64,000 bases of DNA from Bombyx mori (taxonomy: Eukaryota; Arthropoda; Insecta; Lepidoptera; Bombycidae), in NCBI RefSeq assembly GCF_030269925.1, contig NC_085128.1, positions 11,534,501 through 11,598,500 on the forward strand. The letters are read 5' to 3'. The notes under the pieces were generated by a model. The model was not told the DNA's origin, made no database searches, and worked only from the letters and a program-made list of their open reading frames with translations. A program made the position numbers and the translations under genes. Positions 44,440 through 54,722 of the stretch are shown here, piece after piece (the stretch's first letter is position 1; every line of letters begins with the position of its first letter).

Positions 44440-45184
44440 TTTTAAGGAAGAGTCTCACGTGATTTCGATGGCGAACATAGATTTACATCCCTATACAAAA
44501 TAAAGAAAAGCGAAGAAAATTGTAAAAATAGAAACAACACGCCCGACCAAATCATAACTGACGCAGGATGATGACCACGTCTTGTATTTTTTTGACCACT
44601 CGTTTCTTTAGAATTATGAGCGTACCTACACTTTATCATTAAGGATTATTGTAGTGTTCTTCAATTGTTAAATTTTTTCATCGGTAAAGAGGATATTTTT
44701 GTGCCTTTCCCCTGTATAACGCGACAGAAGGCGTTTTAATCGATCCGCTCTCTTTAATTGTAAAGATTGATTAAGTGCATGCCCTGTACATCACCGAGCT
44801 TCAGGTTTTATAATACGCGACAGAGTCTTGGCGGGAATCTTCATTTCTCGCGATAAGAGATTTTGCTTCCTAATGGGGTTTGTATGAATTCTGGTTTTGA
44901 CAGCATTAACCGTCTTTGTATTTCTAACAACACGCTGCCGCCCCGATCTTTTCTGGTCATCGACGTATGAAGTGTTGTTGTATCTGTTGATAGTACGATA
45001 TACGACCATATCGCGAATACCAAGCTTTTGAAGTGTCTGGAATATATCGACGGCTCCATACCCACTTTGTGCAAGGCGATCACTGCAATCTTATTGTTAC
45101 GCCGTTTTAAAGTGCTTGTTAAGTGTTTTAAGTATTCTAAATGTTAATTTATGTTAGCTTATGTAACAGTATTTATGGTCAGAT
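44440..45184 (-). pseudogene. Decayed maT (mariner) transposon
   Basis: The minus strand carries the N-terminal helix-turn-helix part in two frames (IALHKVGMEPS..., DDQKRSGRQRVVRNTKTVNA) and a middle piece (TRRGHHPASVMIWSGVLF). The catalytic end is missing. The right end has tttatggtcag, matching the terminal sequence of the maT relic at 46612-47147. Confidence 0.75.
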
Positions 45185-45196
45185 TACTTATTTCAA

Positions 45197-45600
45197 AAGT
45201 CATCGTGACCCAAAGGATAAGACGTCCGGTGCATTCGTATCTAGCGATGCACCGGTGTTTGAATCCCGCAGGCGGGTATCAATTTTTCTAATGAAATACG
45301 TACTCAACAAATGTTCACGATTGGCTTCCACGGTGAAGGAATAACATCGTGTAATAAAAATCAAACCCGCAAAACTATAATTTGTGTAATTACTGATGGT
45401 AGGACCTCTTGTGAGTCCGCACGGGTAGGCACCACCACCCTGCCTATTTCTGCTGTGAAGCAGTAATGCGTTTCGGTTTGAAGGGTGGGGCAGCCGTTGT
45501 AACTATACTGAGACCTTAGAACTTAGAATCTCAAGGTGGGTGCCGCATTTACGTTGTAGATGTCTATGGGCTCCAGCAACCACTTAACGTTTAAAGTTTT
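45197..45600 (+). mobile_element. Bm1-type SINE, near full length
   Basis: The head cgtgacccaaaggataagac and a B-box-like gtgtttgaatcccgc are followed by the full body. It ends near aacgtttaaagttttttttt. It sits 13 bp from the end of the maT relic. Confidence 0.88.
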
Positions 45601-46610
45601 TTTTTATTTCTATAATATGCACATGCCCATAACAAATAGTATTTGATCTATTATTGAAAAATCCAATCTAATTGGTAAGTCCATTCTTGGTAAATCGTAC
45701 TTCACTGCATTGCCGATGCTTCATAATCAAATCGGATATTCATTCTTCTTCTTCTTCTTCTTCTTCTTTGTCGTACCCTCACTAATGAAGATCGTGATCA
45801 TATATGACTTGTCTCTATACTTAATATTATAAGCGTGGAGTGTTTGTTTGTTTATTCATCTTGCATGTTGAGATGAAACAACGTAATTAATGACATGATT
45901 TTTTATCCCGAAAAAACATCTCGTTCTCACGGGAAACTGTTTTATTCTCAAAAAAATACTTACACTTCTCCTTGGACACGCGGACGAAGCCGCAGTCATC
46001 AGATAACTTGTCATCTATAAACAGTTATCGTCTGAATTAAGGATTATATTAAGGACTAGCTGTGCCCGCGACGCCGTCCGCGTGGAATAGCGATTTTGGG
46101 CAGCAGTTTTAGGACATATCTTTTGGTTTATAAGCACCGTCATTTGGGTATTTAGAAAAATCTAATTTAAAGTAATGCTTCTCTATACACGACATAGACG
46201 TATAGCCATCGGGGATCAAAGCATACAGGTTGCTAGGATTGCTAACATGTGACAGAGCTACATAACCGTGTGACCGAGTTGACTGTGTGAAAAGCAGTTA
46301 ACACTTATATCTGCACCCACAACTTTTAGCGTTTGACCTTTATTATCATCACGAAGCCTAGGCTCGGTGGAAACGCGATCGGTAGTGAGTTGTGCTTCCT
46401 GTTATTTTAGTGTCTCCCGAAATCGGGCAAGCTTTTGCTGTCCGAACCCTCTGAGAGCTCAGACGGACTTCCCTATCAGTAATTCGATCAGTCATTCGCT
46501 CGAGTAAGGATCGCAGCAGATGGAGGGAAATCGTACGGGAGAAAGTGATGCAGCGGGGGAGTCACGACCCTCAGTAATAAGGAAAACAACGCGCGGAGGA
46601 TACTCTCTAA
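45601..46610. other. Intergenic; TTC microsatellite and Helitron-like pieces
   Basis: A (TTC)n run is at 45745-45770. Helitron-like words occur at 45828-45860 (taatattataagcgtggagt) and 46055-46100 (ctagctgtgcccgcgacgcc). No gene seen. Confidence 0.5.
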
Positions 46611-46611
46611 A

Positions 46612-47147
46612 ACTGACCATAAATCATGGACCTGGCGCCGAGTCTTGCTGGAAGGACCATTCTTGATTATTGAACGTGGTGTTGTTAAGGGGCTTCACTA
46701 CCTTCTCAAGAATGGTATCTAGATACACTTGTGCAGATGTTTTGATAGCTTTTTCACAAAAGTATGGCTCAGTCACTCCTTCACAGCTAATACCCCACCA
46801 AACCATCACTGAAGTCGGATAGTGCCCACGTTGCACTCTGTCGACTAATTGGGAAGCTTCCTTAGAGCTTTGAGCACACAAACATTTTGCTAATACCAAG
46901 CGTATGGAGAGTTTTAAAAATTGCATTTGGCTCCATACCTACTTTGTGTAATGCAATCACAGCGATTCGGTTCTCTTCATCACCCCACCACCACATCACC
47001 ATCACCATTTTAATATCGCAAAATATTGTACAATGTATTAGCGCCAAAATGAGAAAACTCAATGAGCAATCATATAAAAATGACAGATTCCAAATTTAAA
47101 TGTAATATTTTGTTTATTTTTAATTGTAACAGTATTTATGGCCAGAC
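46612..47147 (-). pseudogene. Internally deleted maT (mariner) transposon with both ends
   Basis: The minus strand reads an N-terminal piece (AVIALHKVGMEPNAIFKTLH), then jumps to the mid-catalytic region (VQRGHYPTSVMVWWGISCEG ... FNNQEWSFQQDSAP). The jump implies a deletion of roughly 100 residues, and the sequence stops right after the second catalytic Asp. Outer edges are inverted: tgaccataaat at 46614 and atttatggccaga at 47133-47145. Confidence 0.8.
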
Positions 47148-47586
47148 TAAGTATGTTAATTACCTTATTATTTTTTATTACAGAAGTACAAGAAAAAAGT
47201 TTTGACGCGGACAGAATCAGGGTTTATCTCTAAAAATGAGAAATTGTAGAATTAATGCATTATTTTAAAGAGCAAGTCTTCTAGGGGACTTAATACGTTT
47301 ATTGATATCGAAATATCAAAGAAAAACAATTTCAGTCAATTCATGAACGACATGATAATGAACTTTTCCTGTAATTGAAACAAATTAACAAATTTTCAAC
47401 CGATTGAAACGATTATGTTAATTTAAAATATGTTTAAATTAAAGAAAACGGCTTAAAATGCTTTAAAAGGTTCACATGAAACAAAAACAGTGTTATTTTT
47501 CTTTTATTTAAATATTTACAAAAGCATCCTTTACATTTGTTTACCTATATATTTGTACAAGTGCACGAACTTGTATAAGCGGCGAC
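47148..47586. other. Upstream region of the TIL gene
   Basis: AT-rich; no repeat recognised. It probably contains the proximal promoter. Confidence 0.4.
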
Positions 47587-47622
47587 TATAAAACAGTGAA
47601 TAGCCTTGATAAGCACTTCAGA
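47587..47622 (+). promoter_or_regulatory. Core promoter of the TIL gene
   Basis: TATAAAA lies at 47587-47593, and a TTCAGA initiator-like site is at 47617-47622, about 30 bp downstream as expected. The resulting 5' UTR would be about 20 nt before the ATG at 47641. A strong TATA/initiator pair suits a highly expressed, tissue-restricted secreted protein; this is inference. Confidence 0.65.
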
Positions 47623-47640
47623 AAGCATTCTTTGCTGAAA

Positions 47641-47704
47641 ATGTTAAAGACGTTCTTGTTCGTAGCCTGTATCGCTAATGTGCTTCTAGTAGACTCTACT
47701 GAAG
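47641..47704 (+). CDS. TIL inhibitor gene exon 1, signal peptide
   Basis: ATG with A at -3 opens MLKTFLFVACIANVLLVDST, a classical signal peptide: Lys at position 3 followed by a hydrophobic core. The donor GTAAGC at 47705 leaves phase 1, matching every TIL exon downstream. The product is therefore secreted. A gene of this type (TIL domains behind one signal peptide) acts on serine proteases as a reversible inhibitor, or as a structural Cys-rich protein. Confidence 0.85.
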
Positions 47705-48433
47705 GTAAGCTTGCATTATAAATCTTACGAAATTGTGTGATAAGAGAAAACTGTTTTTTTTTTTAAATTCATACAGCACAAATTTAGACATCGCAATTAA
47801 TTTCTTTATTTTATAAAAAAAAAGTTGTTTAATATTTATATTCGAAAATTTTCATATTTATATTCAAAAAATCACGCAGCGAGACTGCGTAACAAAAAAA
47901 TTACTCAACAGAAGACCACTAACGAAATTAAAGAAATAAATCACTAAAATAAAGTTTTGGTGTTTTGTCTCAAGATGCCTCGTGATAAAATAAAAAAATC
48001 CCTCCCAAAAAAATCTGTTTGCTTACAAAAGACACTTTCTTATTTATTTTAGTAAAATACGTTGCATAAAAATTAACTATTATCCCTATATAACAACAAA
48101 TATTTCAAATGAATAAAATGTGAATAAAAATTGTCGTAAAGTTCTGGAACTTTCGACGAATTTCAAATAATGGTTCACCTTTTATTTTATTTGGGAATAG
48201 TTTTTTTTGACAGTGTTTTTTGGTCCGCCCTATGCACTTTATTTTATTGATATTTAATTTCTACATAAAACATGTATGCTAAAAGACCTCCGTGATAAAT
48301 AATAAGTCCCGATTAGTTTTCAATAAAGACTGGGGTGCCGTTATTCTAAATTCTAAAGCCACTGTCTCTCGCAACTAACCGGTAAAAATAATACCCAATA
48401 CCGTAATTAATACCATGAGAGTTGATACGGGAC

Positions 48434-49178
48434 GTTCCACCGGATAAGATCGTTCTAAGCAATGATATCGAGGCGCTGCTCGGCATGGGAAGCTCTGTCA
48501 TTCTAGCGGGCGACCTAAATTGTAAACACATCAGGTGGAACTCACACACCACAACCCCGAATGGCAGGCGGCTTGACGCGTTAGTCGATGATCTCGCCTT
48601 CGATATCGTCGCTCCGCTAACCCCGACTCACTACCCGCTAAATATCGCGCATCGCCCGGATATACTCGACATAGCGTTATTAAAAAACCTAACTCTGCGC
48701 TTACACTCGATCGAAGTAGTTTCAGAGTTTGATTCAGACGACCGTCCCGTCGTTATGAAGCTCGGTCGCGCTCCCGATTCCGTTCCCGTCACGAGGACTG
48801 TGATGGATTGGCATACGCTGGGTATCAGCCTGGCTGAATCTGATCCACCATCGCTCTCGTTAAGCCCGGACTCTACCCCGTCTCCTCAGGGTACCGCTGA
48901 AGCCATAGACATCTTAACGTCACACATCACCTCGACATTAGATGGGTCATCGAAGCAAGTTGTAGCGGAGGGCTTCCTTTACCGCTTCAAATTGCCCGAT
49001 GCTATTGGGGAACTCCTTAGAGCTAAGAACGCCTCGATCCGCGCCTACGATAGGTATCCTAAAGAGGATAATCGTGTTCGAATGCGTGCCCTACAACGCG
49101 ACGTAAAGTCTCGCATCGCCGAAGTCAGAGATGCCAGATGGTCTGATTTCTTAGAAGGACTCGCTCCCCCAAATAGGA
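48434..49178 (+). pseudogene. Jockey LINE ORF2 endonuclease fragment
   Basis: It is nearly identical, in opposite orientation, to residues about 119-361 of ORF2 in the full element at 50220-53096, and open for 254 codons. Both ends are missing. The endonuclease catalytic His position has changed: DSDDRPV here against DSDHRPV. It is followed by a 30-bp match to the 3' end of the GC-rich retroposon (gaggtgcggctcctggccc plus A-run, 49199-49227). Confidence 0.88.
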
Positions 49179-49498
49179 TCATATGATAGTATCATAGGAG
49201 GTGCGGCTCCTGGCCCAAAAAAAAAAATGATGCAAAGCCAAAAAATATAACGTAATGGATTAACTACCTGGCCATAATATATTGCAATATATAATATTAG
49301 AGTAATTTTACCTTAATTACATTGCACCATAAATTATTTTAAGCATTAGGAAAAAAACTACCATGCACAGTTTTAAAATATTATACATACGTAAACTAAG
49401 CATAAACTAAAGTTTTCTTTACTTTCTTTCTACTTTACTTTCTACCTGAAAGAGAAACCATTTGCAAGTTACCAAACGTGGCGACTTACGACTGTTTT

Positions 49499-49720
49499 TG
49501 AGTAAAATTCGTTTCGGTTTGAAGGATGGGGCCCCGTAGTATTATAACACTAAAACTCAGCACTCATGTCCCAAGGTGAGTGGCGGAATTTACGTTGTTG
49601 TTGACTATGGGCTAAGGTAATTACAACCAAGTGGACCGGAGCTCATTCACACGTTTACTCTATAAAAGAAACATAGGCAGGACAGTGGTACCTTCCCGCA
49701 ACTTTATTCCTTAACACCAA
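49499..49720 (+). mobile_element. Degenerate Bm1 fragment in the duplicated block
   Basis: The blocks gtttcggtttgaaggatggg, gtcccaaggtgagtggcgga and caaccaagtggaccggagct follow the Bm1 tail order. The same decayed copy recurs at 59653-59870, so it predates the duplication. Confidence 0.6.
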
Positions 49721-49945
49721 ACATTCAAGATTTGGTCTCGGGCTTAGAATTTTTATATAAGTAGCTATTTCCTATGTTTCGAACTTATGGACGGTAGTTA
49801 ATGCAATTTTAAAATTTCTACACATGAAAACTGTAAGCTGTACCATAGCGCATCCAAAAAACAAATAACAACCTTTTTTAATTTAGCAAAACAACTTTGT
49901 GGCGAAAACGAAGAATCTTCAGATTGCGCCAATTGCTATGATAGT
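49502..49945 (+). repeat. Duplicated intron-plus-exon block, copy 1
   Basis: About 440 bp covering the end of an intron and the start of a TIL exon are repeated at 59651-60091 with few substitutions and two short indels (near 49697/59847 and 49760/59912). The duplicated part stays collinear to the point where the second copy is interrupted by an R1-clade LINE. Confidence 0.9.
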
Positions 49946-50219
49946 CCAGATTGTTGTGTGGATCCTATGGTTTTTTTTTTTTTTTTTTTTTATGATTGAA
50001 GGATTACTGGTGGCCCGGAGGCCTTTCCAGTTTCACCAGGAAAGGTGGGCGAGCAAAGGCTCAGCCAGGAGGGGTGGGATTTGCTAACAGCTACCCGAGC
50101 GCCTCCGAAGGAGACCTAACAGCTCAAGAGCAGCTGCTTCGCGAATGAATCTACTACCGGATCGGAATCGCGACCCGCTGAGAAGATCCGGCGAGAAACT
50201 CAGCGAGCTGATTCATGGG

Positions 50220-53096
50220 TTAGGTTGCACGGCGAACTCTTTGTCGAGTTCGACGAGTACGGTTACCGAGGTCCCTAAGCCTGCTCCTAGAGCTGAAGGC
50301 GTCTAGTGCAAAGGTTATTGGATCTGATGGATCCGTAAGGACGTGTCTAGGGCGTCGACGGTGACTGGCTCCTGCATGATCAGGATTCGGGGAGTAGTCA
50401 GCGGCGGCTACGATAAGGCGATTATCATGACGCATAGCCTTATCGAAGTACCGTTCCGACGCTGACTTCATGTATTTCTGTATAGATTCGAGGCCCAGGT
50501 CGTCGTGTAGGTCAACGTTCCTCACGAACCACGGAGCTCCGACGGCTAACCTGCAAAAGCGGGATTGTAGAGATTGAAGGGTGTCTATGTGCGTGCGGGC
50601 CGCGTGAGCGAACACCACACTCGCGTAAGTCATGACGGGCCTTATGCAAGTTTTGTAAAGTGTCACCTTGTTCCGAAGGGACATTTTACTCCGCTTACAA
50701 ATCATGGGGTAGAGTCTACCAAGAATAAACGCGGCACGGTCACGGACTGATTTTATATGCGGGCGGAATGTCATCGATGCATCCAGGGTAACGCCCAGGT
50801 ACTTGACCTTCCTGGCCCAGGGTATGGATTGACTAAAGAGAGTAATCGGGGGTGTGAGATTCCTCCTCCTAATACGGGAGGAAATCCGTGTGGAGCTTCC
50901 CCTCTGAAAGAGCACCGCAGTACTTTTCGCTGGGTTGATGTCTATGCGCCATTTTCGGAACCACTGTCCTAGGGCTAGGGCTGCGCTCTGAAGCTTCTTC
51001 GCGATTAGGGACTTGTTTCTACTGGAATAGTAAACAGTCGTGTCGTCGGCGAATAAAGCTAAATGGGTCGGCGGCGACCGGGGAATATCGTTAACGAATA
51101 AGCTAAATAGGAGGGGTGAGAGGACAGAGCCTTGCGGGACTCCAGCTGTGAGAGGTCGTGGGGAGGAGCGGGTTCCCTCGACTCGATATCGAAAAGAGCG
51201 GTTCGACAAGAAGTCCCGTATGATGAGCACGAGACTATCCGGCACGCCCATGTTGAATAGTTTGAAAATCAAACCATTGTGCCAGACTTTGTCGAACGCT
51301 TTTGCGACGTCGAAGAAGAGAGCTCCCGTGTATAACGGTTTTGGTCGATTAAGCCCCACAAGAATGTGCTCCGTGAGGCGGTGCACCTGTTGAACGCATG
51401 AGTGATTTGTACGGAATCCGAATTGTTCATCGATGAGAATGCCCTTGGATGAGACGAAGTCTCTGAGGCGTTTGTAGAGCAGACGCTCATACAGTTTGCC
51501 TAGAGACATGAGTAGGCTAATCGGGCGGTAGCTCGTCGGATGATTTTTTGATTTACCGGGTTTATGTATGCCGATAACGTCCGCTTCTTTCCACACCGCG
51601 GGAAAGATACAGTTCGCCATAGCGGCATTGAAAATAGATGCCAACATCACGATGAGTTGGACGGGTAGAAGTTTAATAACGCGGTTGGATATACCGTCGG
51701 AACCGGGAGCCTTGCGAGGACGTAGGTCTTTGATCAAGTCTTTAACTTCCATCGGGGTGACGGGTGGTAACACATCAGAGGGTGGCAAGGAGGCTCTGCG
51801 TTCTACCTCACTGTCTACTAATTCTACATGCACAGGGTCCACGGATTGAGTGCTGGGCGTGCACTGGGTTTGCAATGTATCGGCCAGCAGCTCTGCTTTT
51901 TCGTCATCATCGAACGCCGTGAGTCGGCCTGAGGGGCCTACGAGGGGGGGCATAGTTACTACCGTATCCGATTTGAGAGTACGAGCTAAGCGGTAGTAAG
52001 ACCTTTGGGAGGGCGCGAGTCCTTCTAAGAAATCAGACCATCTGGCATCTCGGACTTCGGCGATGCGAGACTTTACGTCGCGTTGTAGGGCACGCATTCG
52101 AATACGATTTTCCGCGGTAGGATACCTGTCGTAGGCGCGTATCGAGGCGTTCTTAGCTCTAAGGAGTTCCCTAATATCGTCGGACAATTTGAAGCGGTGA
52201 AGGAAGTCCTCCGCTACAACTTGTTTCGATGACCTATCTAATGTCGAGGTGATGTGTGACGTTAAGATGTCTATGGCTTCAGCGGTATCCTGAGGAGACG
52301 GGGTAGAGTCCGGGCTAAACGGTAGCGATGGTGGATCAGATTCAGCCAGGCTGATGCCCAGCGTGTGCCAATCCACCACAGTCCTCGTGACGGGAACGGA
52401 ATCGGGAGCGCGACCGAGCTTCATAACGACGGGACGGTGGTCTGAATCTAACTCTGAAACTACTTCGATCGAGTGTAAGCGCAGAGTTACGTTTTTTAAT
52501 AACGCTATGTCGAGTATATCCGGGCGATGCGCGATATTTAGCGGGTAGTGAGTCGGGATTAGCGGAGCGACGATATCGAAGGCGAGATTATCGACTAACG
52601 CGTCAAGCCGCCTGCCATTCGGGGTTGTGGTGTGTGAGTTCCACCTAATGTGTTTACAATTTAGGTCGCCCGCCAGAATGACAGAGCTCCCCATGCCGAG
52701 CAGCGCCTCGATATCACTGCTTAGAACGATCTTATCCGGTGGAAGATAAACGGACGCGATAACGATCGGCGCGTGTCCCGTCAGTGAGATTCGGCACACT
52801 GATGCTTCGATATTAGCGAGCGCGGGAGGATCGAGTGGGACGCAATGCAGGGCTCTTCTATAGTAAATGACGGTACCACCACCACGAGCAGAGAGCCTGT
52901 CGTTCCTGACCATGTTATAGTTCGCGATTTTAGGGTCACGGCGCGCGGGCTTAAGTAGGGTCTCCTGCACTAAAAAGATATCAATTTGATGGTCACGCAA
53001 AAAGTCAGAAACCTGATCACGCTGATTTGCGAGACCGTAAGCGTTAAAAAATCCTATCGTTACGGATAGGGGCTTTATTCTACTTATATACGCCAT
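50220..53096 (-). CDS. Jockey-clade ORF2: endonuclease and reverse transcriptase
   Basis: 958 residues, full length for the clade. The APE-type endonuclease is at 1-225: Glu in VQETLL (45), GDLNCKH (143-149), and the SDHRP catalytic Asp-His (219-220). The reverse transcriptase spans about 455-730: APGSDGI (464-469), SYRPISLL, FDVAKAFD, GVPQGSVLSP (652-661), and the catalytic FADD (682-685). All expected catalytic residues are present. The protein nicks the target and copies its own RNA from the nick. Its ATG comes 3 nt after the ORF1 stop (TAATCAATG), which suggests coupled re-initiation. Confidence 0.95.
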   Translation of the reverse strand: MAYISRIKPLSVTIGFFNAYGLANQRDQVSDFLRDHQIDIFLVQETLLKPARRDPKIANYNMVRNDRLSARGGGTVIYYRRALHCVPLDPPALANIEASVCRISLTGHAPIVIASVYLPPDKIVLSSDIEALLGMGSSVILAGDLNCKHIRWNSHTTTPNGRRLDALVDNLAFDIVAPLIPTHYPLNIAHRPDILDIALLKNVTLRLHSIEVVSELDSDHRPVVMKLGRAPDSVPVTRTVVDWHTLGISLAESDPPSLPFSPDSTPSPQDTAEAIDILTSHITSTLDRSSKQVVAEDFLHRFKLSDDIRELLRAKNASIRAYDRYPTAENRIRMRALQRDVKSRIAEVRDARWSDFLEGLAPSQRSYYRLARTLKSDTVVTMPPLVGPSGRLTAFDDDEKAELLADTLQTQCTPSTQSVDPVHVELVDSEVERRASLPPSDVLPPVTPMEVKDLIKDLRPRKAPGSDGISNRVIKLLPVQLIVMLASIFNAAMANCIFPAVWKEADVIGIHKPGKSKNHPTSYRPISLLMSLGKLYERLLYKRLRDFVSSKGILIDEQFGFRTNHSCVQQVHRLTEHILVGLNRPKPLYTGALFFDVAKAFDKVWHNGLIFKLFNMGVPDSLVLIIRDFLSNRSFRYRVEGTRSSPRPLTAGVPQGSVLSPLLFSLFVNDIPRSPPTHLALFADDTTVYYSSRNKSLIAKKLQSAALALGQWFRKWRIDINPAKSTAVLFQRGSSTRISSRIRRRNLTPPITLFSQSIPWARKVKYLGVTLDASMTFRPHIKSVRDRAAFILGRLYPMICKRSKMSLRNKVTLYKTCIRPVMTYASVVFAHAARTHIDTLQSLQSRFCRLAVGAPWFVRNVDLHDDLGLESIQKYMKSASERYFDKAMRHDNRLIVAAADYSPNPDHAGASHRRRPRHVLTDPSDPITFALDAFSSRSRLRDLGNRTRRTRQRVRRAT

Positions 53097-53099
53097 TGA

Positions 53100-54722
53100 T
53101 TACCGGCGGAGTGAGGGGAGGACGTACGTATTTAATGACGCGTATACGTCGGCGTATTCTTGCACAACGGCGATAAAGTGTTGTGCAGTGGAGGCAGAGC
53201 GAATGGCGTCGCCCAAAGCGTTAACGCGCTCAAAGTTGATCGACTGAAAGAAGTCGATCGCTAAAGCGAGATTGTCGGACGCGGTCGGAGGGCAAGTCGC
53301 GGGAGAGGGACGAGTCGCGGGGGCGGGACGAATCGCGGAGGAGGGAGTTGTAGCCGTGTTCATGTACGGCAGCGGTTTCGCCCAGGCCGAGACACTGGGC
53401 ACCGGCGCCGGAACGAACGCTGGCTTAGCCTGCGACACAGAGGGTGCCGAGGCTTTGATGTCTGGGCCGGAAGCTCGGAGGCGGTTTTGGCGGGCGACGC
53501 GGCGATTTATTTTCGGGGCTCGGGGGCATCCGCGGTAATTTGCGGGGTGACCCTGTGTTCGACACAGGACGCAGCAAGGCGGTTCTGTCGCGGTTTTTTG
53601 ATCGCGAGTGCATAGGGCCGTGGCGTGATCGCCTAAGCACTTGACGCATCGGGGGCGCGCGTGACAGTTACGGGAAGAATGCCCGTATAATTGGCAGTTA
53701 TGGCATTGGCTAGGTGTGCCTTTCTTGTGTGGGGTTTCGACTGCGATTCCGGAAAGGCTACAGACCGTTCGGATGTTGAATATTTGCTTACCCTCGGGGG
53801 TAGGCTGGAGGGCGACGAGAACCATATTATATGGCTCCCTTCCGCGGCCTGTGTGCATGCGGTGTACGGAGTTAACCGGTAGGCCTTGTTCGAGAAGGTC
53901 GGCCTTGACGAGCTCGGCATCCAACTCTTTAGGGATGCCACGTATAACGGCACGGAGTTCGCGTTCCTCCTGGAGCGTATATGTGTGGAAACTTATACGC
54001 TCCTTACGGAGGTAAGAAGAGAGGGCCCTATGGTCGTCGGATGTTCGAACCTTAATTTGAATGCCGTTCGCGAGGTTACGGGCATTCGTAAAATTGATAT
54101 TTTTGGCCTTAAGGGCCAGGGAAACTCGTTCCCAAGCTGCCTTCTCTTGAAGGATTACCGGGGGAGGGGTCTGGGCTTTATTTTGTGCCACCGGACGCGG
54201 CGACGGAGTGGCACGGGCTGGAGGCGCAACGGGAGTCTGAGGGCGGGGGCGCGACGCGTTCGCGGCTTTGCTAATTTTAGCGGCCGCGGGAGCTCGAGAC
54301 TCCGCGGCACGCTTCTTACCCTTTTGCACCAGGGTGAATCCATCCGTCGATGAGGCGGGAGCGAGGTCGACCTCCATCTCCGAGTCAGAGTCGGAGGACG
54401 AGGAGGCGGGCGCAGGTGACCTACGAGTAGGTGTTTTGGACGGTGCGACGGAGGCCGCGGATGATCGCGCTGCTGGAACGGTGACCACGGCGGACGACGC
54501 AGCAGTTTTACTCGCCAGTATAGGCGACGCGGGAACGGCAGGCACGACGGAGGCTGCGGTGCTCGATGCAGAAGCTTTGCACGCAGGTACAGGCGACGCA
54601 GGAGCAGCGAGCTCGGTGGAGTCCACGAGAGGGCTCGCAGTGTGATCGGCCTTGAAGGCCTGAAACTCGGAAGTGAGCTTTGGGTAGCGAAGCCGGAGAA
54701 ATTCCGCAAATACAGCGTCCAT
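53100..54722 (-). CDS. Jockey-clade ORF1: Gag-like RNA-binding protein
   Basis: The frame extends to 54899, but the likely start is the ATG at 54722 (MDAVFAEFLRLRYPKLTSEF), giving 540 residues. An Ala/Ser/Pro-rich, low-complexity N-terminal third is followed by an RRM-like region and three zinc knuckles near residues 355-430: CHNCQLYGHSSRNC, CVKCLGDHATALC and CCVLCRTQGHPANYRGC. This protein binds element RNA to form the transposition particle. The frame is undamaged. Confidence 0.9.
   Translation of the reverse strand: MDAVFAEFLRLRYPKLTSEFQAFKADHTASPLVDSTELAAPASPVPACKASASSTAASVVPAVPASPILASKTAASSAVVTVPAARSSAASVAPSKTPTRRSPAPASSSSDSDSEMEVDLAPASSTDGFTLVQKGKKRAAESRAPAAAKISKAANASRPRPQTPVAPPARATPSPRPVAQNKAQTPPPVILQEKAAWERVSLALKAKNINFTNARNLANGIQIKVRTSDDHRALSSYLRKERISFHTYTLQEERELRAVIRGIPKELDAELVKADLLEQGLPVNSVHRMHTGRGREPYNMVLVALQPTPEGKQIFNIRTVCSLSGIAVETPHKKGTPSQCHNCQLYGHSSRNCHARPRCVKCLGDHATALCTRDQKTATEPPCCVLCRTQGHPANYRGCPRAPKINRRVARQNRLRASGPDIKASAPSVSQAKPAFVPAPVPSVSAWAKPLPYMNTATTPSSAIRPAPATRPSPATCPPTASDNLALAIDFFQSINFERVNALGDAIRSASTAQHFIAVVQEYADVYASLNTYVLPSLRR

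Noticed and set aside
52354..54645. Several plus-strand ORFs inside the Jockey element
   Set aside because: They are shadows of the intact minus-strand ORF1 and ORF2.
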